From the NCBI GenBank assembly GCA_963822215.1, contig CAWGGX010000008.1:248001-312000 (forward strand): 64,000 nucleotides of DNA, written 5' to 3'. This document shows, piece by piece, positions 28,927 to 37,757 of this stretch. Positions within the stretch are counted from its first letter, which is position 1. Each line of letters opens with the position of its first letter. The translations under genes and the position numbers were made by a program. The notes beneath the pieces are model-generated. The model saw only the letters and a list, made by a program, of their open reading frames with translations. It was not told the DNA's origin and ran no database searches. This DNA is from Roseiarcus sp963822215 (GTDB lineage: Bacteria > Pseudomonadota > Alphaproteobacteria > Rhizobiales > Beijerinckiaceae).

Positions 28927-30185
28927 ATGAAACTCCGCTACGATGTCGCTGTCGTCGGCGGCGGGAGCGCGGGGTCGCAGCGGTCATCGCCGCGGCGAAG
29001 CTCGGCGCTCGGACGCTTCTGATTGATAAGGCGGCCTGCCTCGGCGGCGCCTCCACGATGCGCAACGTCGTCACCTATTGCGGGCTTTACACGCTCGAGC
29101 CGAATCCCCGCCGAGCGGTCGCCGGCGTCGCGAGCGAAGTTCTCGACGGCCTCTCGCAACTTGGCGCTCTTTCTGGACCCTTTCGGCATCGCGGCGTGTT
29201 CGTGGTTTTCGACCCCGAGGCGCTGAAGCGCGTGCTCGACGAGCTTTGCGCGAGACACGGCGTGGACGTGATCCTTCATGCGTGGATGGGCCGCGCGGAG
29301 CGCGAGTGAAGCCGGCTCGGCGCGCTAACCGTGTTCACGGACGGCGGCGAGTCCGCAGTCGAGGCGAAGGCGTTCGTCGACAGTACGGGCGAAGCCAATC
29401 TCGCGGCTTTCGGCGGCCCCTCGGTCCGCTACGGAAACGACGGCGAAGTCAATCTCGCGACGCTCGGCACCCGGTTCGGCGGCGTTCCGACGCATGTCGA
29501 AATCACGGCTGAGCAAGTCGCAGAAGCCGTGCGCCGCGCGCGAGCGCGAGGCCTCGGCCCCTTCAGCAAGGAGAGAAGCGTGATCGCCCGATTGCCGCTG
29601 TCGGGCGATCTCGTCTGCTATCTCGCCTCGGAAGACTACGATCCGCGCGATCCGATCAGTTTCAGCGCGGCCGAACGGCGGGGACGGCGGCAGGCCTGGG
29701 CGTATCTCGAAGCCCTGCGCGAGATCCCGAGCTGCGAGGCCATCTTCCTTTCTTCGAGCGGGCCCGAATTCGGTACCCGCGAGTCGCGGCGCCTGAACGC
29801 GCGTCGCCGGCTCGTGTGGTCCGACGTCACCGCGGGCGCGCCTTGCGACGACAGCGTCGCGCTCGGCGCGTGGGGCGTCGAGTGGCACGACCGACGAACC
29901 GGCGAAAGCACATTCGTCTATCCCCCGAACCACGGTGCCTACGCAATTCCGCTCGGCTGCCTCTGCAGCCTCGACACCGACAACCTGTTCGCGGCGGGAC
30001 GGACTGTCGACGCCGACCAGAAGGCGGGCGCGAGCGTCCGCGTGATGGGGACGGCGTTTGCGACCGGTCAGGCCGCGGGGGTCGCGGCGGCGCAATTCGC
30101 TGGAAGCGGGTCGGTCTACCCGGATTGGGTCCGCGCAACGCTCAGAGCGCAGGGTGCGAAGATCGATCTCGACCAGGTCGAATGA
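28927..30185 (+). pseudogene. FAD-dependent oxidoreductase, frameshift and nonsense codon
   Basis: Starts MKLRYDVAVVGGGSAG, a Rossmann FAD-binding motif, then loses frame at 28968-28975. Adding one G to the run restores VAAVIAAAKLGARTLLIDK and CLGGASTMRNVVTYCG. A TGA at 29307-29309 is in frame, after which the same frame continues through VFTDGGE, FVDSTGEANLAAFGG, the LVCYLASEDYDP block and NLFAAGRTVDA...GTAFATGQAAG to 30185. This is the PF12831-type FAD oxidoreductase layout, about 419 codons. With two lesions it is probably inactive unless both are sequence errors. Convergent with the TetR gene. Confidence 0.8.
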
Positions 30186-30186
30186 A

Positions 30187-30773
30187 TCAGGCGGCGAGAC
30201 TGGCGAGCGCCAAGTCGAGCGTCGGCTCGAGCTCCGCCATCGTCGACACCCGTCCGACGACCCGGAGCCCTTGCGCATAGCTGTAAAGGTAGAGCGCGAT
30301 CTGTCGCGGATCGAGATCGCGCTTGATGGAGCCTTCGATCTGGCCCCGGCGGGCGGTCTCCTCAATCATTTCCGTCATGCCGCGGAACCCTTGCCGGATG
30401 CGCTGCGCGACATCTTTCTCCTGGGGCAGCAGTTCGAGTGTCGTGTTCGTCACGAGGCATCCTCGCGGACCGGACGACGAACTGACGATGCGCGAGTAAT
30501 GGGTCAGCGCGCTCCTCAGGGCGTCGAGCGCAAGCGCCGGGGCGCCAGTTTCTCGGCGAACCGCTGCGTTGCGCCTTCGATGTAATGATCGAGGGCCCGT
30601 AGAAACAGTGTCTTCTTGTCTCCGAACGTCGCGTAGAGGCTGTTGCGATGAACCCCTGTCGCGGCGGTGAGCTCGGATATCGACGTCGCATGATAGCCGC
30701 GCGTCCAGAAGAGGCGCATGGCGGCCTCCAGCGCCACGCCCTCGTCGAACTCTCTCGGTCGTCCCGCCTGCAT
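30187..30773 (-). pseudogene. TetR/AcrR-family regulator, frameshifted
   Basis: The N-terminal helix-turn-helix (GRPREFDEGVALEAAMRLFW, then ATSISELTAATGVHRNSLY) begins at the ATG at 30773. The frame breaks at a run of four G at 30539-30542 on the plus strand. Adding one base restores the C-terminal ligand domain (DALRSALTHYSRIVSSSSGPRGCLVTNTTLELLP to ALASLAA). It is divergent from the DUF1330 gene, whose promoter carries a TetR-like dyad. It is the likely local repressor of the island; if the frameshift is real, those promoters may be derepressed. Confidence 0.8.
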
Positions 30774-30845
30774 TTGCGATCCTTTTTCGTCCTTCGATAG
30801 GCGCATTTCATAGCCGGGGCAACGGCATGAGGCCGTCATCTTTGG

Positions 30846-30890
30846 TTGACTGCGCGCCCCATCACATATATAGGAACGACTCGTCCTAAA
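30846..30890 (+). promoter_or_regulatory. Promoter and TetR operator upstream of the DUF1330 gene
   Basis: TTGACT (30846-30851), 17-base spacer, TATAGG (30869-30874). The dyad TAGGAACGACTCGTCCTAAA (30871-30890) overlaps the -10 and start region; its arms TAGGA-ACGA and TCGT-CCTA differ from a perfect palindrome by one missing T. It lies between the divergent TetR and DUF1330 genes, the standard position for a TetR operator. Confidence 0.65.
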
Positions 30891-30904
30891 TAGGAGTCTC
30901 TGCC

Positions 30905-31282
30905 GTGCCCGCTTATTTCGTCATTGAGCTCGATGTCGGCGATGGTCCGAAGCTCGCCGAATACGAGCGCGAGGTCACCCAGCATGTCGTCGCCGCGGGC
31001 GGCCGCTTCATCGTGCGCGGCGGCGATTGCGTCACGATCGAGGGCGACTGGCGGCCGAAGCGCATCGTTATCGTCGAGTTCCCGAGCGTCGACGCGATTG
31101 TGCGCTACTACAACTCGGAGCCCAATCAGCGCCTCAAGCGCACCCGGGTGGCCGGAACGGCGGGCGTTCCCGCCAAGGCTATTGCGATCGAGGGACTCGC
31201 CTCGGCGGCGCGCCCCGACGGCGAGGCGCAAGCCCTCGTCGAAGCCGGCGTGGACGCCGACGGCGCCGTCATCTGGAACTGA
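30905..31282 (+). CDS. DUF1330 family protein
   Basis: 125 residues from a GTG start with AGGAG upstream. A dimeric alpha/beta ferredoxin-like fold is suggested by PAYFVIELDV, GGRFIVRGGD, RIVIVEFPS and the YNSEPNQ...R segment, the DUF1330 signature. Members are small cytoplasmic proteins of unknown function, often next to oxidoreductases. A C-terminal extension of about 30 residues is present. Its promoter overlaps the TetR-type operator. Confidence 0.78.
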   Translation: MPAYFVIELDVGDGPKLAEYEREVTQHVVAAGGRFIVRGGDCVTIEGDWRPKRIVIVEFPSVDAIVRYYNSEPNQRLKRTRVAGTAGVPAKAIAIEGLASAARPDGEAQALVEAGVDADGAVIWN

Positions 31283-31287
31283 TCGAC

Positions 31288-32110
31288 GTGCCCCGTCCGG
31301 CGGATGCACGGCAGAATGATGGAGACGGCAATCCGCTAGGCAGCTCTGCGAAGCGTTTCGGGACGCTCGATGTTGAGGAGCGCTTGGCGCTTGCCGAACG
31401 CCTGCGACGCTTCAACGCCTTCATCGCTTTGAGCTCGGCGAGCGAGCTTCGAACGGAGGCGCGCCGCGCCAGCGGGGGACCGCTCGACGGTCTCTCGATT
31501 GCGGTCAAGGGCAACATCCACTGCCGCGACCTGCCGGCCTCCAGAGGCTCTGCCGCGCTGGCCGGATTCCGGCCTCAACGCGACGCCGAGGTCGTCAGGC
31601 GCTTGCGGGCCGCCGGCGCAGTCGTCCTCGGAACGACCAATCTGCACGAGCTCTCGATGGGCTGGACGGGAAACAATCCGCATTTCGGCCCCGCGCGGAA
31701 CCCTTACCCTCCGGACCGGATCGCCGGCGGCAGCAGCGGTCGCCCTCGGCGTCGTCCCCGTCGCGCTTGGCACGGACACCAACGGTTCTCTGAGAATCCC
31801 GGCGGCGCTCTGCGGCGTCGCAGCGTTTCGTCCGACCCCCGGCCGCTACCCGCTCGAAGGCGTCGCCCCGCTATGTCCCACGCTGGACACGGTCGGCGCG
31901 ATCGCTCGCACCGTCGCCAAGATCCGGGAGATCGACGCGGTTCTGGCGGGCCGGCCGGCCTTGTCGCACGGCGCGGCCCCGACGGCGCTTCGAATCGGCG
32001 TCGCCCGCGAGACCTATTGCGACGGCCTCGACGTTTCAGTTGAAGCGCTCTTCGAACAGACGCTCAGCCGTCTGCGTCGGACGCAAGCTGCTGGACGCTC
32101 TGGCCGATGA
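31288..32110 (+). pseudogene. Amidase-signature enzyme, internally deleted and truncated
   Basis: The N-terminal part carries the catalytic lysine region LSIAVKGNIHCRDLPASRG and the family blocks VVRRLRAAGAVVLGTTNLHE. At about 31730 the active-site GGSSGGS motif is cut to GGSSG and the frame shifts, consistent with a slippage deletion between GCAGCGG repeats. The second frame continues with VALGTDTNGSLRIPAALCG and PGRYPLEGVAPL but ends at 32110, about 170 residues short of the family length. The serine-containing loop and C-terminus are therefore lost. The original substrate is unknown. Confidence 0.75.
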
Positions 32111-32193
32111 ACGATGTGCCGAGCGTCGCGAGAAAGGTCGGCATCCCGGGACCGGAGATGAGCGCCGCGTTGCAAGCGCCAAACACCCTTCGC

Positions 32194-32655
32194 TCAATGG
32201 ATAGGATCGAGCACGACCAACGGGATCTTGCGCTCGGTCTTGAGCTGATAATCGGCGTAGGGCGGCCAAAATTCGAGCGCCTTTTCCCAGAGCCGGGCGC
32301 GCTCCTCGTCCGTCGCCGTCCTCGCCCGCGCCTTGAACTTCTTGGTCCCGACTTGCACCTCGACGTCCGGGTTGGCGAGGATATTGCGGTACCATCCGGG
32401 GTGTTCGGGAGCGCCTCCTTTCGAGGCGACGACGAAGTAGCTGTCGCCGTCCGTTCCGTAAAACAGCGGGAAGATGAACTTCTCGCCGGACTTGCGGCCG
32501 GTGGCGGTCAGCAGCAGCGCCGGCGCCGTGATCTCGCCGCGTCCCGGCACGTTGATCTTGTAGGTATGCCCGTCCGTTCCGCCGCTGGCGAGATAGCGGT
32601 TGGCGTGCTCGACCATCCAGTTCGGCAGATTCGGAGCGAGTTTCGCTTCAGTCAT
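32194..32655 (-). CDS. Deazaflavin (F420)-dependent nitroreductase-family protein
   Basis: 153 residues from the ATG at 32655 with AGGAGA upstream. It has the split-barrel core of the DDN/FDOR-A family: LLLTATGRKSGEK, FVVASKGGAPEHPGWYRNILANPDVEVQVG and ARARTATDEERARLW. These residues are the family signature for F420 binding (Rv3547-like, TIGR00026 type). It would transfer hydride from reduced F420 to quinones or other acceptors. Divergent from the PPOX gene; the only organised sequence between them is the perfect inverted repeat at 32671-32689. Confidence 0.85.
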   Translation of the reverse strand: MTEAKLAPNLPNWMVEHANRYLASGGTDGHTYKINVPGRGEITAPALLLTATGRKSGEKFIFPLFYGTDGDSYFVVASKGGAPEHPGWYRNILANPDVEVQVGTKKFKARARTATDEERARLWEKALEFWPPYADYQLKTERKIPLVVLDPIH

Positions 32656-32670
32656 CGTGCTCTCCTTCGA

Positions 32671-32689
32671 CGCTATGGGAACCATAGCG
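32671..32689. promoter_or_regulatory. Perfect inverted repeat, candidate operator
   Basis: CGCTATGG, three bases, CCATAGCG: a perfect 8+8 bp dyad 15 bases upstream of the deazaflavin nitroreductase start codon. It differs from the GAACGA-type dyads, so it may bind another regulator or form an mRNA hairpin next to the ribosome binding site. Confidence 0.5.
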
Positions 32690-32884
32690 CCGAACGCTGG
32701 GTCGTCCAGGGCGGCCGCGCTGCCGCCAGTGAAAAGCCAAGCCGCTCGTCCAGACGCTTGTTTTGGAAGGGCCTGAATTCGTCCCGTTGCCATGCCGGAC
32801 CGCGACGATTAGGTTCACGATCACCGGCATAGCTGCGTTGCGGTGGAACGCGACGCGAGAAACCAACACAATGAGGAGGCAGTC

Positions 32885-33283
32885 ATGGCGGCGATACCCG
32901 CGGAATATCTGGATCTACTCCAGCAGAAAAAAGCGTTTGCGAATTTGGCGACCATTATGCCGGATGGAACGCCGCAAGTGACGCCCGTATGGTTCGACTA
33001 CACGGACGGAAAGATCCGGATCAATTCAGCGAAAGGTCGTGTGAAGACGCGCAATATGCAGGAAGGCGCGCCTGTGGCGCTTTCGATCCTCGATCCTGAC
33101 AATCCCTATCGCTACATCCAGATCCGGGGGCGGGTCGAGCGCGCGACCGAAGAGGGCGCAGCGGCGCATATCGATTCCCTCGCCAAGAAATACCTCGGGC
33201 AGGACAAGTATCCCTGGGCGCAACCTGGCCAAATAAGAGTCATTTTTGAAATTGAGCCCGGCGCCGTCCAGGCCATGGGCTGA
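32885..33283 (+). CDS. PPOX-class F420-dependent reductase
   Basis: 132 residues from ATG 32885, with GAGGAGG upstream. It has a pyridoxamine-phosphate-oxidase-like split barrel: FANLATIMPDGTPQVTPVWFDY, INSAKGRVKTRNMQ, VALSILDPDNPYRYIQIRGRVE and the end YLGQDKYPWAQPGQIRVIFEI. The TRNMQ and DNPYRY blocks match the Rv1155-type (TIGR03618) F420-binding subgroup rather than FMN PNPOx. Expected role: F420H2-dependent reduction of an unknown small molecule. Convergent with the LLM gene. Confidence 0.82.
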   Translation: MAAIPAEYLDLLQQKKAFANLATIMPDGTPQVTPVWFDYTDGKIRINSAKGRVKTRNMQEGAPVALSILDPDNPYRYIQIRGRVERATEEGAAAHIDSLAKKYLGQDKYPWAQPGQIRVIFEIEPGAVQAMG

Positions 33284-33297
33284 GCCGCGATTCTGGC

Positions 33298-34193
33298 TTA
33301 CAAGAGGTCGGCGACCGCGTCGCGATACTGGTCGAGGGCGGTCAGATGGCCCTGCAATGACCGCGACGCGATACGCTGGTGATGGTTCCGGTGAAAGGCG
33401 CTATTGAGCGTGACGTGAGTGACGCCCGCGTTCTTCCAGGACTTGAACTCCTCACGCCAGGTCGTCTCGTCGCCGGCGCCGGTGGAAACCCAGACCTCGA
33501 CGCCAATGCTGGCGGGATCGCGGCCCTCCTGTTCAGCGTAGGCGCGCAGTTTGGCGAAGTCCGCCTCGGCGGCGGCGCCTGGGGGGTAGGCCAGCATCAT
33601 CCATCCGTCACCCCATTTCGCGATGCGCCTGAGCGTCAGATCATGATGCCCACCGAACCAGATCGGCACGCGCCGACTCATCGGCAGGGGATTGATGCCG
33701 GCGTCATCGATGTGGTGCCACTTTCCCTCGAAGGTCACGTGCGGTTCGGCCCACAGGGCTTGCATGACCCGCACCTGCTCCTCGGAACGCCGTCCCCGAT
33801 TGTGAAAATCCTCGTTCAGACCGACGAACTCGACCTCGTTCCAACCGATCCCGACCCCCAGCCGAAACCGGCCGCCGCTCAGCACGTCAAGGCAGGCGGC
33901 CTGCTTGGCGACCAGCACGGTTTGTCGCTGGGGCAGGACGAGGACTTGTGTCGAGAAACCGATTCTCGTCGTGCAACCGCTGAGAAACCCGAACAGGACG
34001 AAAGGATCGTGGAAGAGGTCGGCCGAGGTGTTTCGCGCTCCCCAGTCAGGCCGGCTCGCGACATTGACCCCTAAAACGTGATCGGGGCCGCCAGATGATC
34101 GTAACCGGCCGCCTCGGCCGCCTGGGCGAACAGCCGAACCGTGGCGGGGTCGCCGCCGATATCGGACAAAGGCAATGCAACACCGAGTTTCAT
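33298..34193 (-). pseudogene. LLM-class F420-dependent oxidoreductase, N-terminal frameshift
   Basis: The start MKLGVALPLSDIGGDP (ATG 34193) changes frame at the four-G run 34084-34087. Adding one base gives AAPDHVLGVNV and joins the rest: FHDPFVLFGFLSGCTTRIGFSTQVLVLPQRQTVLVAKQAACLDVLSGGRF, GVGIGWNEVEF and IWFGGHHDLTLRRIAKWGDGW. These are luciferase-like monooxygenase (F420 class) blocks; about 299 residues when repaired. It is divergent from fgd across a GAACGA-type dyad. Substrate unknown. Confidence 0.82.
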
Positions 34194-34240
34194 CGCAATG
34201 CTCCCCACCACACATCCTCGCCGCCCGGCGAGATCCTATA

Positions 34241-34261
34241 TAAGAACGAACCGTCGCCCTA
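34241..34261. promoter_or_regulatory. TetR-type dyad between the divergent LLM and fgd genes
   Basis: TAAGAACGAACCGTCGCCCTA preceded by TATA. It shares the TATA(T)A.GAACGA..CGTC layout with the DUF1330 operator at 30871 and the FAD-gene operator at 28871, all placed just before genes of the island. It would control the LLM gene on one side and fgd-cofEDC on the other. Confidence 0.5.
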
Positions 34262-34325
34262 GGCTCTCGTCTGCGTTATGTATCCGCCGCGGGCCGCCAG
34301 GCCCCACGACCTCGGAGGGCCGACG

Positions 34326-35357
34326 GTGCTGAAGCTAGGATATAAGGCGTCTGCTGAGCAATTTGGGCCGCTGGAATTGCTCAGGTTCGCATGTGTCGCG
34401 GAGCAGTCGGGCTTTGACTCGGTCTTCATTAGCGACCATTTCCAGCCATGGAAGCACCACGGCGGCCACGCGCCCTTCTCGCTGGCATGGCTGGGCGCCC
34501 TCGGCGCGCGGACATCGAGGATCATCATCGGCACGAGCGTGATGACGCCGACCTTTCGCTATCATCCCGCTGTCGTGGCGCAAGCGTTCGCCACGCTCGG
34601 GGTGATGTTTCCCGATCGGATCGTGCTCGGCGTCGGCACCGGAGAATCGCTGAACGAGGTTCCCTCGACCGGCATGACCTGGCCCGATTTCAAGGAACGG
34701 TTCGCCCGTCTGCGCGAGGCCGTGACCCTGATGCGTCAGCTCTGGACCGAGGAGAAGGTGACGTTCCAAGGTCAATATTATCAAACCCTGGACGCCACCA
34801 TTTACGACCGGCCCGCGACGCCCGTTCCGATCTACGTCGCCGCGGCCGGCGCGTTGATCGCGAAATACGCCGGTCGGATGGGGGACGGCTTGATCTGCAC
34901 GAGCGGCAAGGCGCCGGAGTTCTATACCGAGACGGTGTTGCCGAAGGTTCTGGAGGGGCGCGGCGAGGCCGGCGCCCGGGCGCCTGATTATACCCGGCTG
35001 ATGGAGGTCAAGGTCTCCTTCGACACGGATAGGCAACGCGCCCTGCAGGATACCCGCCACTGGGCGGTTCTCGCCTTGACGCCAGAGGAGAAGGTTTCCG
35101 TCCACAGTCCGGAAGAGATGGAGCGCCTTGCCGCCGGGCTCTCGGCCGAACGCGCTGCCAGCCGCTGGATCGTTTCAACCGATCCGGACGAGCATGTCGA
35201 GCGGATCGGCTATTACGTCGATCTCGGCCTCGACCATTTGGTCTTTCATGCGCCGGGTCCGGATCAGGAGCGGTTCATCCGGCTGTACGCCGAGCAGGTT
35301 CTGCCTCGCCTCCGTCGCCGCTTCGGCGCGCCGGACGAAGGGCCCAAGGGCGCATGA
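34326..35357 (+). CDS. fgd: F420-dependent glucose-6-phosphate dehydrogenase-like enzyme
   Basis: 343 residues from GTG 34326, with GGAGGG at 34314-34319; an ATG at 34278 has no ribosome binding site and adds residues absent from the family. It is strikingly like mycobacterial Fgd1: LKLGYKASAEQF, SDHFQPWKHHGGHAPFSL, GTSVMTPTFRYHPAVVAQAFAT, LGVGTGESLNE, FKERFARLREAV, GRMGDGLICTSGK, and the end RWIVSTDPDEHVE...LDHLVFHAPG. It would oxidise glucose-6-phosphate and reduce F420, supplying F420H2 to the neighbouring reductases. Its stop overlaps the cofE start (ATGA), tying cofactor reduction to cofactor synthesis. Confidence 0.87.
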   Translation: MLKLGYKASAEQFGPLELLRFACVAEQSGFDSVFISDHFQPWKHHGGHAPFSLAWLGALGARTSRIIIGTSVMTPTFRYHPAVVAQAFATLGVMFPDRIVLGVGTGESLNEVPSTGMTWPDFKERFARLREAVTLMRQLWTEEKVTFQGQYYQTLDATIYDRPATPVPIYVAAAGALIAKYAGRMGDGLICTSGKAPEFYTETVLPKVLEGRGEAGARAPDYTRLMEVKVSFDTDRQRALQDTRHWAVLALTPEEKVSVHSPEEMERLAAGLSAERAASRWIVSTDPDEHVERIGYYVDLGLDHLVFHAPGPDQERFIRLYAEQVLPRLRRRFGAPDEGPKGA

Positions 35358-36118
35358 CCTCCATGGAGGTCGTTCCCTTGCAGGGCCTGCCTCTGATCAG
35401 GGCGGGCGATGACCTGGCCGAACTCATTGCCTCGGCCTTCAGGCGGAACGACGTCACGCCGCGCGCTGGCGATGTGCTTGTCGTCGCGCAAAAGATTGTC
35501 TCGAAGGCGGAGGGTCGCCTCGTCGACCTGGCGACGATTGAACCCTCCGAGCAAGCGGTCGCGCTCGCGGCGGAGGTCGACAAGGACCCGCGGCTTGTGC
35601 AGGTCATTCTATCGGAGTCGGTTCGCGTGGTGCGAGCGCGCCGCGGCGTGCTGATCGTTGAGCACAGGCTCGGCTTCATCATGGCCAACGCCGGGGTGGA
35701 CCAGTCGAACGTGGCGCCTGTGGATGGCGCTCACCGCGTGCTTCTGTTGCCGGAGAATCCCGATCGGAGCGCGGAGACGCTGCGCCGAGGGCTGAAGGCG
35801 GCGACCGGGGTGGATCTCGCCGTCGTCATCAACGACAGTTTTGGGCGTCCCTGGCGCCAGGGAACCGCCGGCGTCGCGATCGGCGTCGCCGGGCTGCCCG
35901 CGCTGATCGATCTGCGCGGGCGGCCCGACCTCTTTGGCCGAAGGCTCGAGGTCAGCGTTGTCGGTTTCGCGGATGAGATCGCTGCCGCGGCGTCGCTCGT
36001 GATGGGCCAGGCGAATGAGGCGCTGCCGGTGGTCGTGGTCCGGGGCTTGAGCTGGTCCGCTCCCGAATCGACGGCGGCCAGCATGGTTCGTCCGCCGAAT
36101 GAGGATCTGTTTCGATGA
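35354..36118 (+). CDS. cofE: F420-0:gamma-glutamyl ligase
   Basis: 254 residues, a stand-alone CofE domain: LPLIRAGDDLAELI, DVLVVAQKIVSKAEGRLVDL, ANAGVDQSNV, DPDRSAE-like LPENPDRSAETLR, INDSFGRPWRQGTAGVAIGVAG and the metal-binding end. It adds glutamates to F420-0 with GTP. There is no C-terminal FMN reductase domain as in actinobacterial FbiB. Four-base overlaps with fgd and cofD on either side. Confidence 0.9.
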   Translation: MTSMEVVPLQGLPLIRAGDDLAELIASAFRRNDVTPRAGDVLVVAQKIVSKAEGRLVDLATIEPSEQAVALAAEVDKDPRLVQVILSESVRVVRARRGVLIVEHRLGFIMANAGVDQSNVAPVDGAHRVLLLPENPDRSAETLRRGLKAATGVDLAVVINDSFGRPWRQGTAGVAIGVAGLPALIDLRGRPDLFGRRLEVSVVGFADEIAAAASLVMGQANEALPVVVVRGLSWSAPESTAASMVRPPNEDLFR

Positions 36119-37086
36119 GCAGGGATCTTGTGGTCGCTCTGTCCGGCGGCATTGGGGGCGCCAAGCTCGCGCTGGGCCTGAGCCGGATCATGCCGGCGGA
36201 CGATCTGCTTGTCGTGGCAAATGTCGGCGATGATTTCGAGCATCTCGGCCTGCATATCTCGCCGGACGCCGATACGTTGATGTACACGCTTGCGGGCCTC
36301 GACAACACGAAGCTGGGATGGGGCCGGCGAGACGAGACGTGGGCGTTCATGGAAACGCTCGGGGCGCTCGGCGGCGAGGATTGGTTCCGCCTCGGCGATC
36401 GCGACCTCGCGGTTCATGTCGAGCGCACCCGTCGGCTGCGGCGGGGCGAGCCTCTGTCTGCGATCGCCGCCGACTTCTGCCGTCGGCTCGGCGTCGGTCC
36501 CCGCGTGCTTCCCGCGACGAATGATCGGTTGCGCACCAAGTTGCGAACGGACGAGGGGTGGCTCGACTTCCAGGATTATTTCGTGCGCCTCCAATGCCGC
36601 CCCGTCGTGCGGGAGCTCGCATTCGAGGGCGCCGACGACGCCCGCCCTCATCCCGACCTTCTGGCGGCCTTGCGCGACGAGCGGCTGCGCGCAGTGATCG
36701 TCTGCCCGTCCAACCCTTTCATCAGCGTCGAGCCGATCCTGGCCGTGCGGGGGATGCGTCGGGCTCTTTCCGCCTGTGCAGCGCCTATCGTCGCGGTTTC
36801 CCCGATCATCGGCGGCCGCGCGGTCAAAGGTCCGACAGCCAAAATGATGGGGGAGCTGGGAATGACGCCGAGCGCCGCTGCGGTGGCGGAACGCTACGGC
36901 GATCTGCTCGATGGCTATGTGATGGACGTCGGAGACGCGGAGGAAGCGGCTCAAGTTGCGCCGAAGGTGACGCTCGCCTCCACGCTCATGACAACTCTCG
37001 CTGAGCGCGAGCAACTGGCTCGCGTCGTCCTCGAGGCGGCGGACGCGCTTGCCTTGTCGAAACGCGGCCGAGACCTCGTCGCGTGA
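36115..37086 (+). CDS. cofD: 2-phospho-L-lactate transferase (F420 synthesis)
   Basis: 323 residues of the CofD/FbiA family: LVVALSGGIGGAKLALGL at the N-terminus, VANVGDDFEHLGLHISPDADTLMYTLAG, VICPSNPFISVEPILAV and PIIGGRAVKGPTAKMM. It joins the phospho-lactyl (or related) nucleotide made by CofC to the deazaflavin FO. It overlaps cofE and cofC by four bases each; the family assignment is unambiguous. Confidence 0.92.
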   Translation: MSRDLVVALSGGIGGAKLALGLSRIMPADDLLVVANVGDDFEHLGLHISPDADTLMYTLAGLDNTKLGWGRRDETWAFMETLGALGGEDWFRLGDRDLAVHVERTRRLRRGEPLSAIAADFCRRLGVGPRVLPATNDRLRTKLRTDEGWLDFQDYFVRLQCRPVVRELAFEGADDARPHPDLLAALRDERLRAVIVCPSNPFISVEPILAVRGMRRALSACAAPIVAVSPIIGGRAVKGPTAKMMGELGMTPSAAAVAERYGDLLDGYVMDVGDAEEAAQVAPKVTLASTLMTTLAEREQLARVVLEAADALALSKRGRDLVA

Positions 37087-37757
37087 GCGGCATCTCAGCC
37101 GTCGTGCCGGTCAAGGAACTCAAGGGCGCCAAGCAACGGCTCTCGTCATGCCTGAGTCCCGAGGAACGTCGTGCGCTCGCAACGATCATGCTGGAGGATG
37201 TCCTCGACGCCTTGAGCGCGGTCCCACGCCTTGCCGGCCTTCTCGTCGTCACGGTCGATCCGGTCGCGGCGTCGCTCGCTGGCCGTTACGGCGCGCGGAT
37301 CGTCACGGAAGGCGCGCGGGAAGGCCATACCGGCGCCGTCACGGCCGCTGCGCGCCTGCTTGCCCGCGAGGGCCAAGCAGGCATGATGACGATGCCGGGC
37401 GACATTCCGCGCGTATCGGCAGCCGAGATCACGACGCTCCTGGCGGCGCATCGGTCCGCCCCCGCCTTCACCATCGCGCCGGCGCATGACGATCTCGGAT
37501 CCAACACGATCCTCTGTTCGCCGCCCGATGTCGTTCCGCTGCGCTTCGGCGACGATAGCTTCTATCCGCATCTTGATGCGGCGCGAGCCCGTGGGATCGA
37601 CCCGCTCGTCGTCCGCCAACCCGGGATCGGGATGGATATCGACAATCCTGTCGATCTCGTTGCGTTCCTGAAGATGTCGCCGCCCGCGCGCACTCGGACG
37701 CTCGCCTTCCTCGAAGACTCGGGCATCGCCCGCCGCCTTCCGGCGACGAGCGAGTAG
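37083..37757 (+). CDS. cofC: 2-phospho-L-lactate guanylyltransferase (CofC/FbiD)
   Basis: 224 residues, GTG start overlapping the cofD stop. Nucleotidyltransferase fold: AVVPVKELKGAKQRLSSCLSPEER, then MPGDIPRVSAAEI and SNTILCSPPDVVPLRFGDDSFYPHL. It activates 2-phospholactate, phosphoenolpyruvate or 3-phosphoglycerate with GTP; which one cannot be read here. Last gene of the fgd-cofEDC operon. An IS630 element begins immediately after it, so any further operon genes may have been displaced. Confidence 0.88.
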   Translation: MSGISAVVPVKELKGAKQRLSSCLSPEERRALATIMLEDVLDALSAVPRLAGLLVVTVDPVAASLAGRYGARIVTEGAREGHTGAVTAAARLLAREGQAGMMTMPGDIPRVSAAEITTLLAAHRSAPAFTIAPAHDDLGSNTILCSPPDVVPLRFGDDSFYPHLDAARARGIDPLVVRQPGIGMDIDNPVDLVAFLKMSPPARTRTLAFLEDSGIARRLPATSE

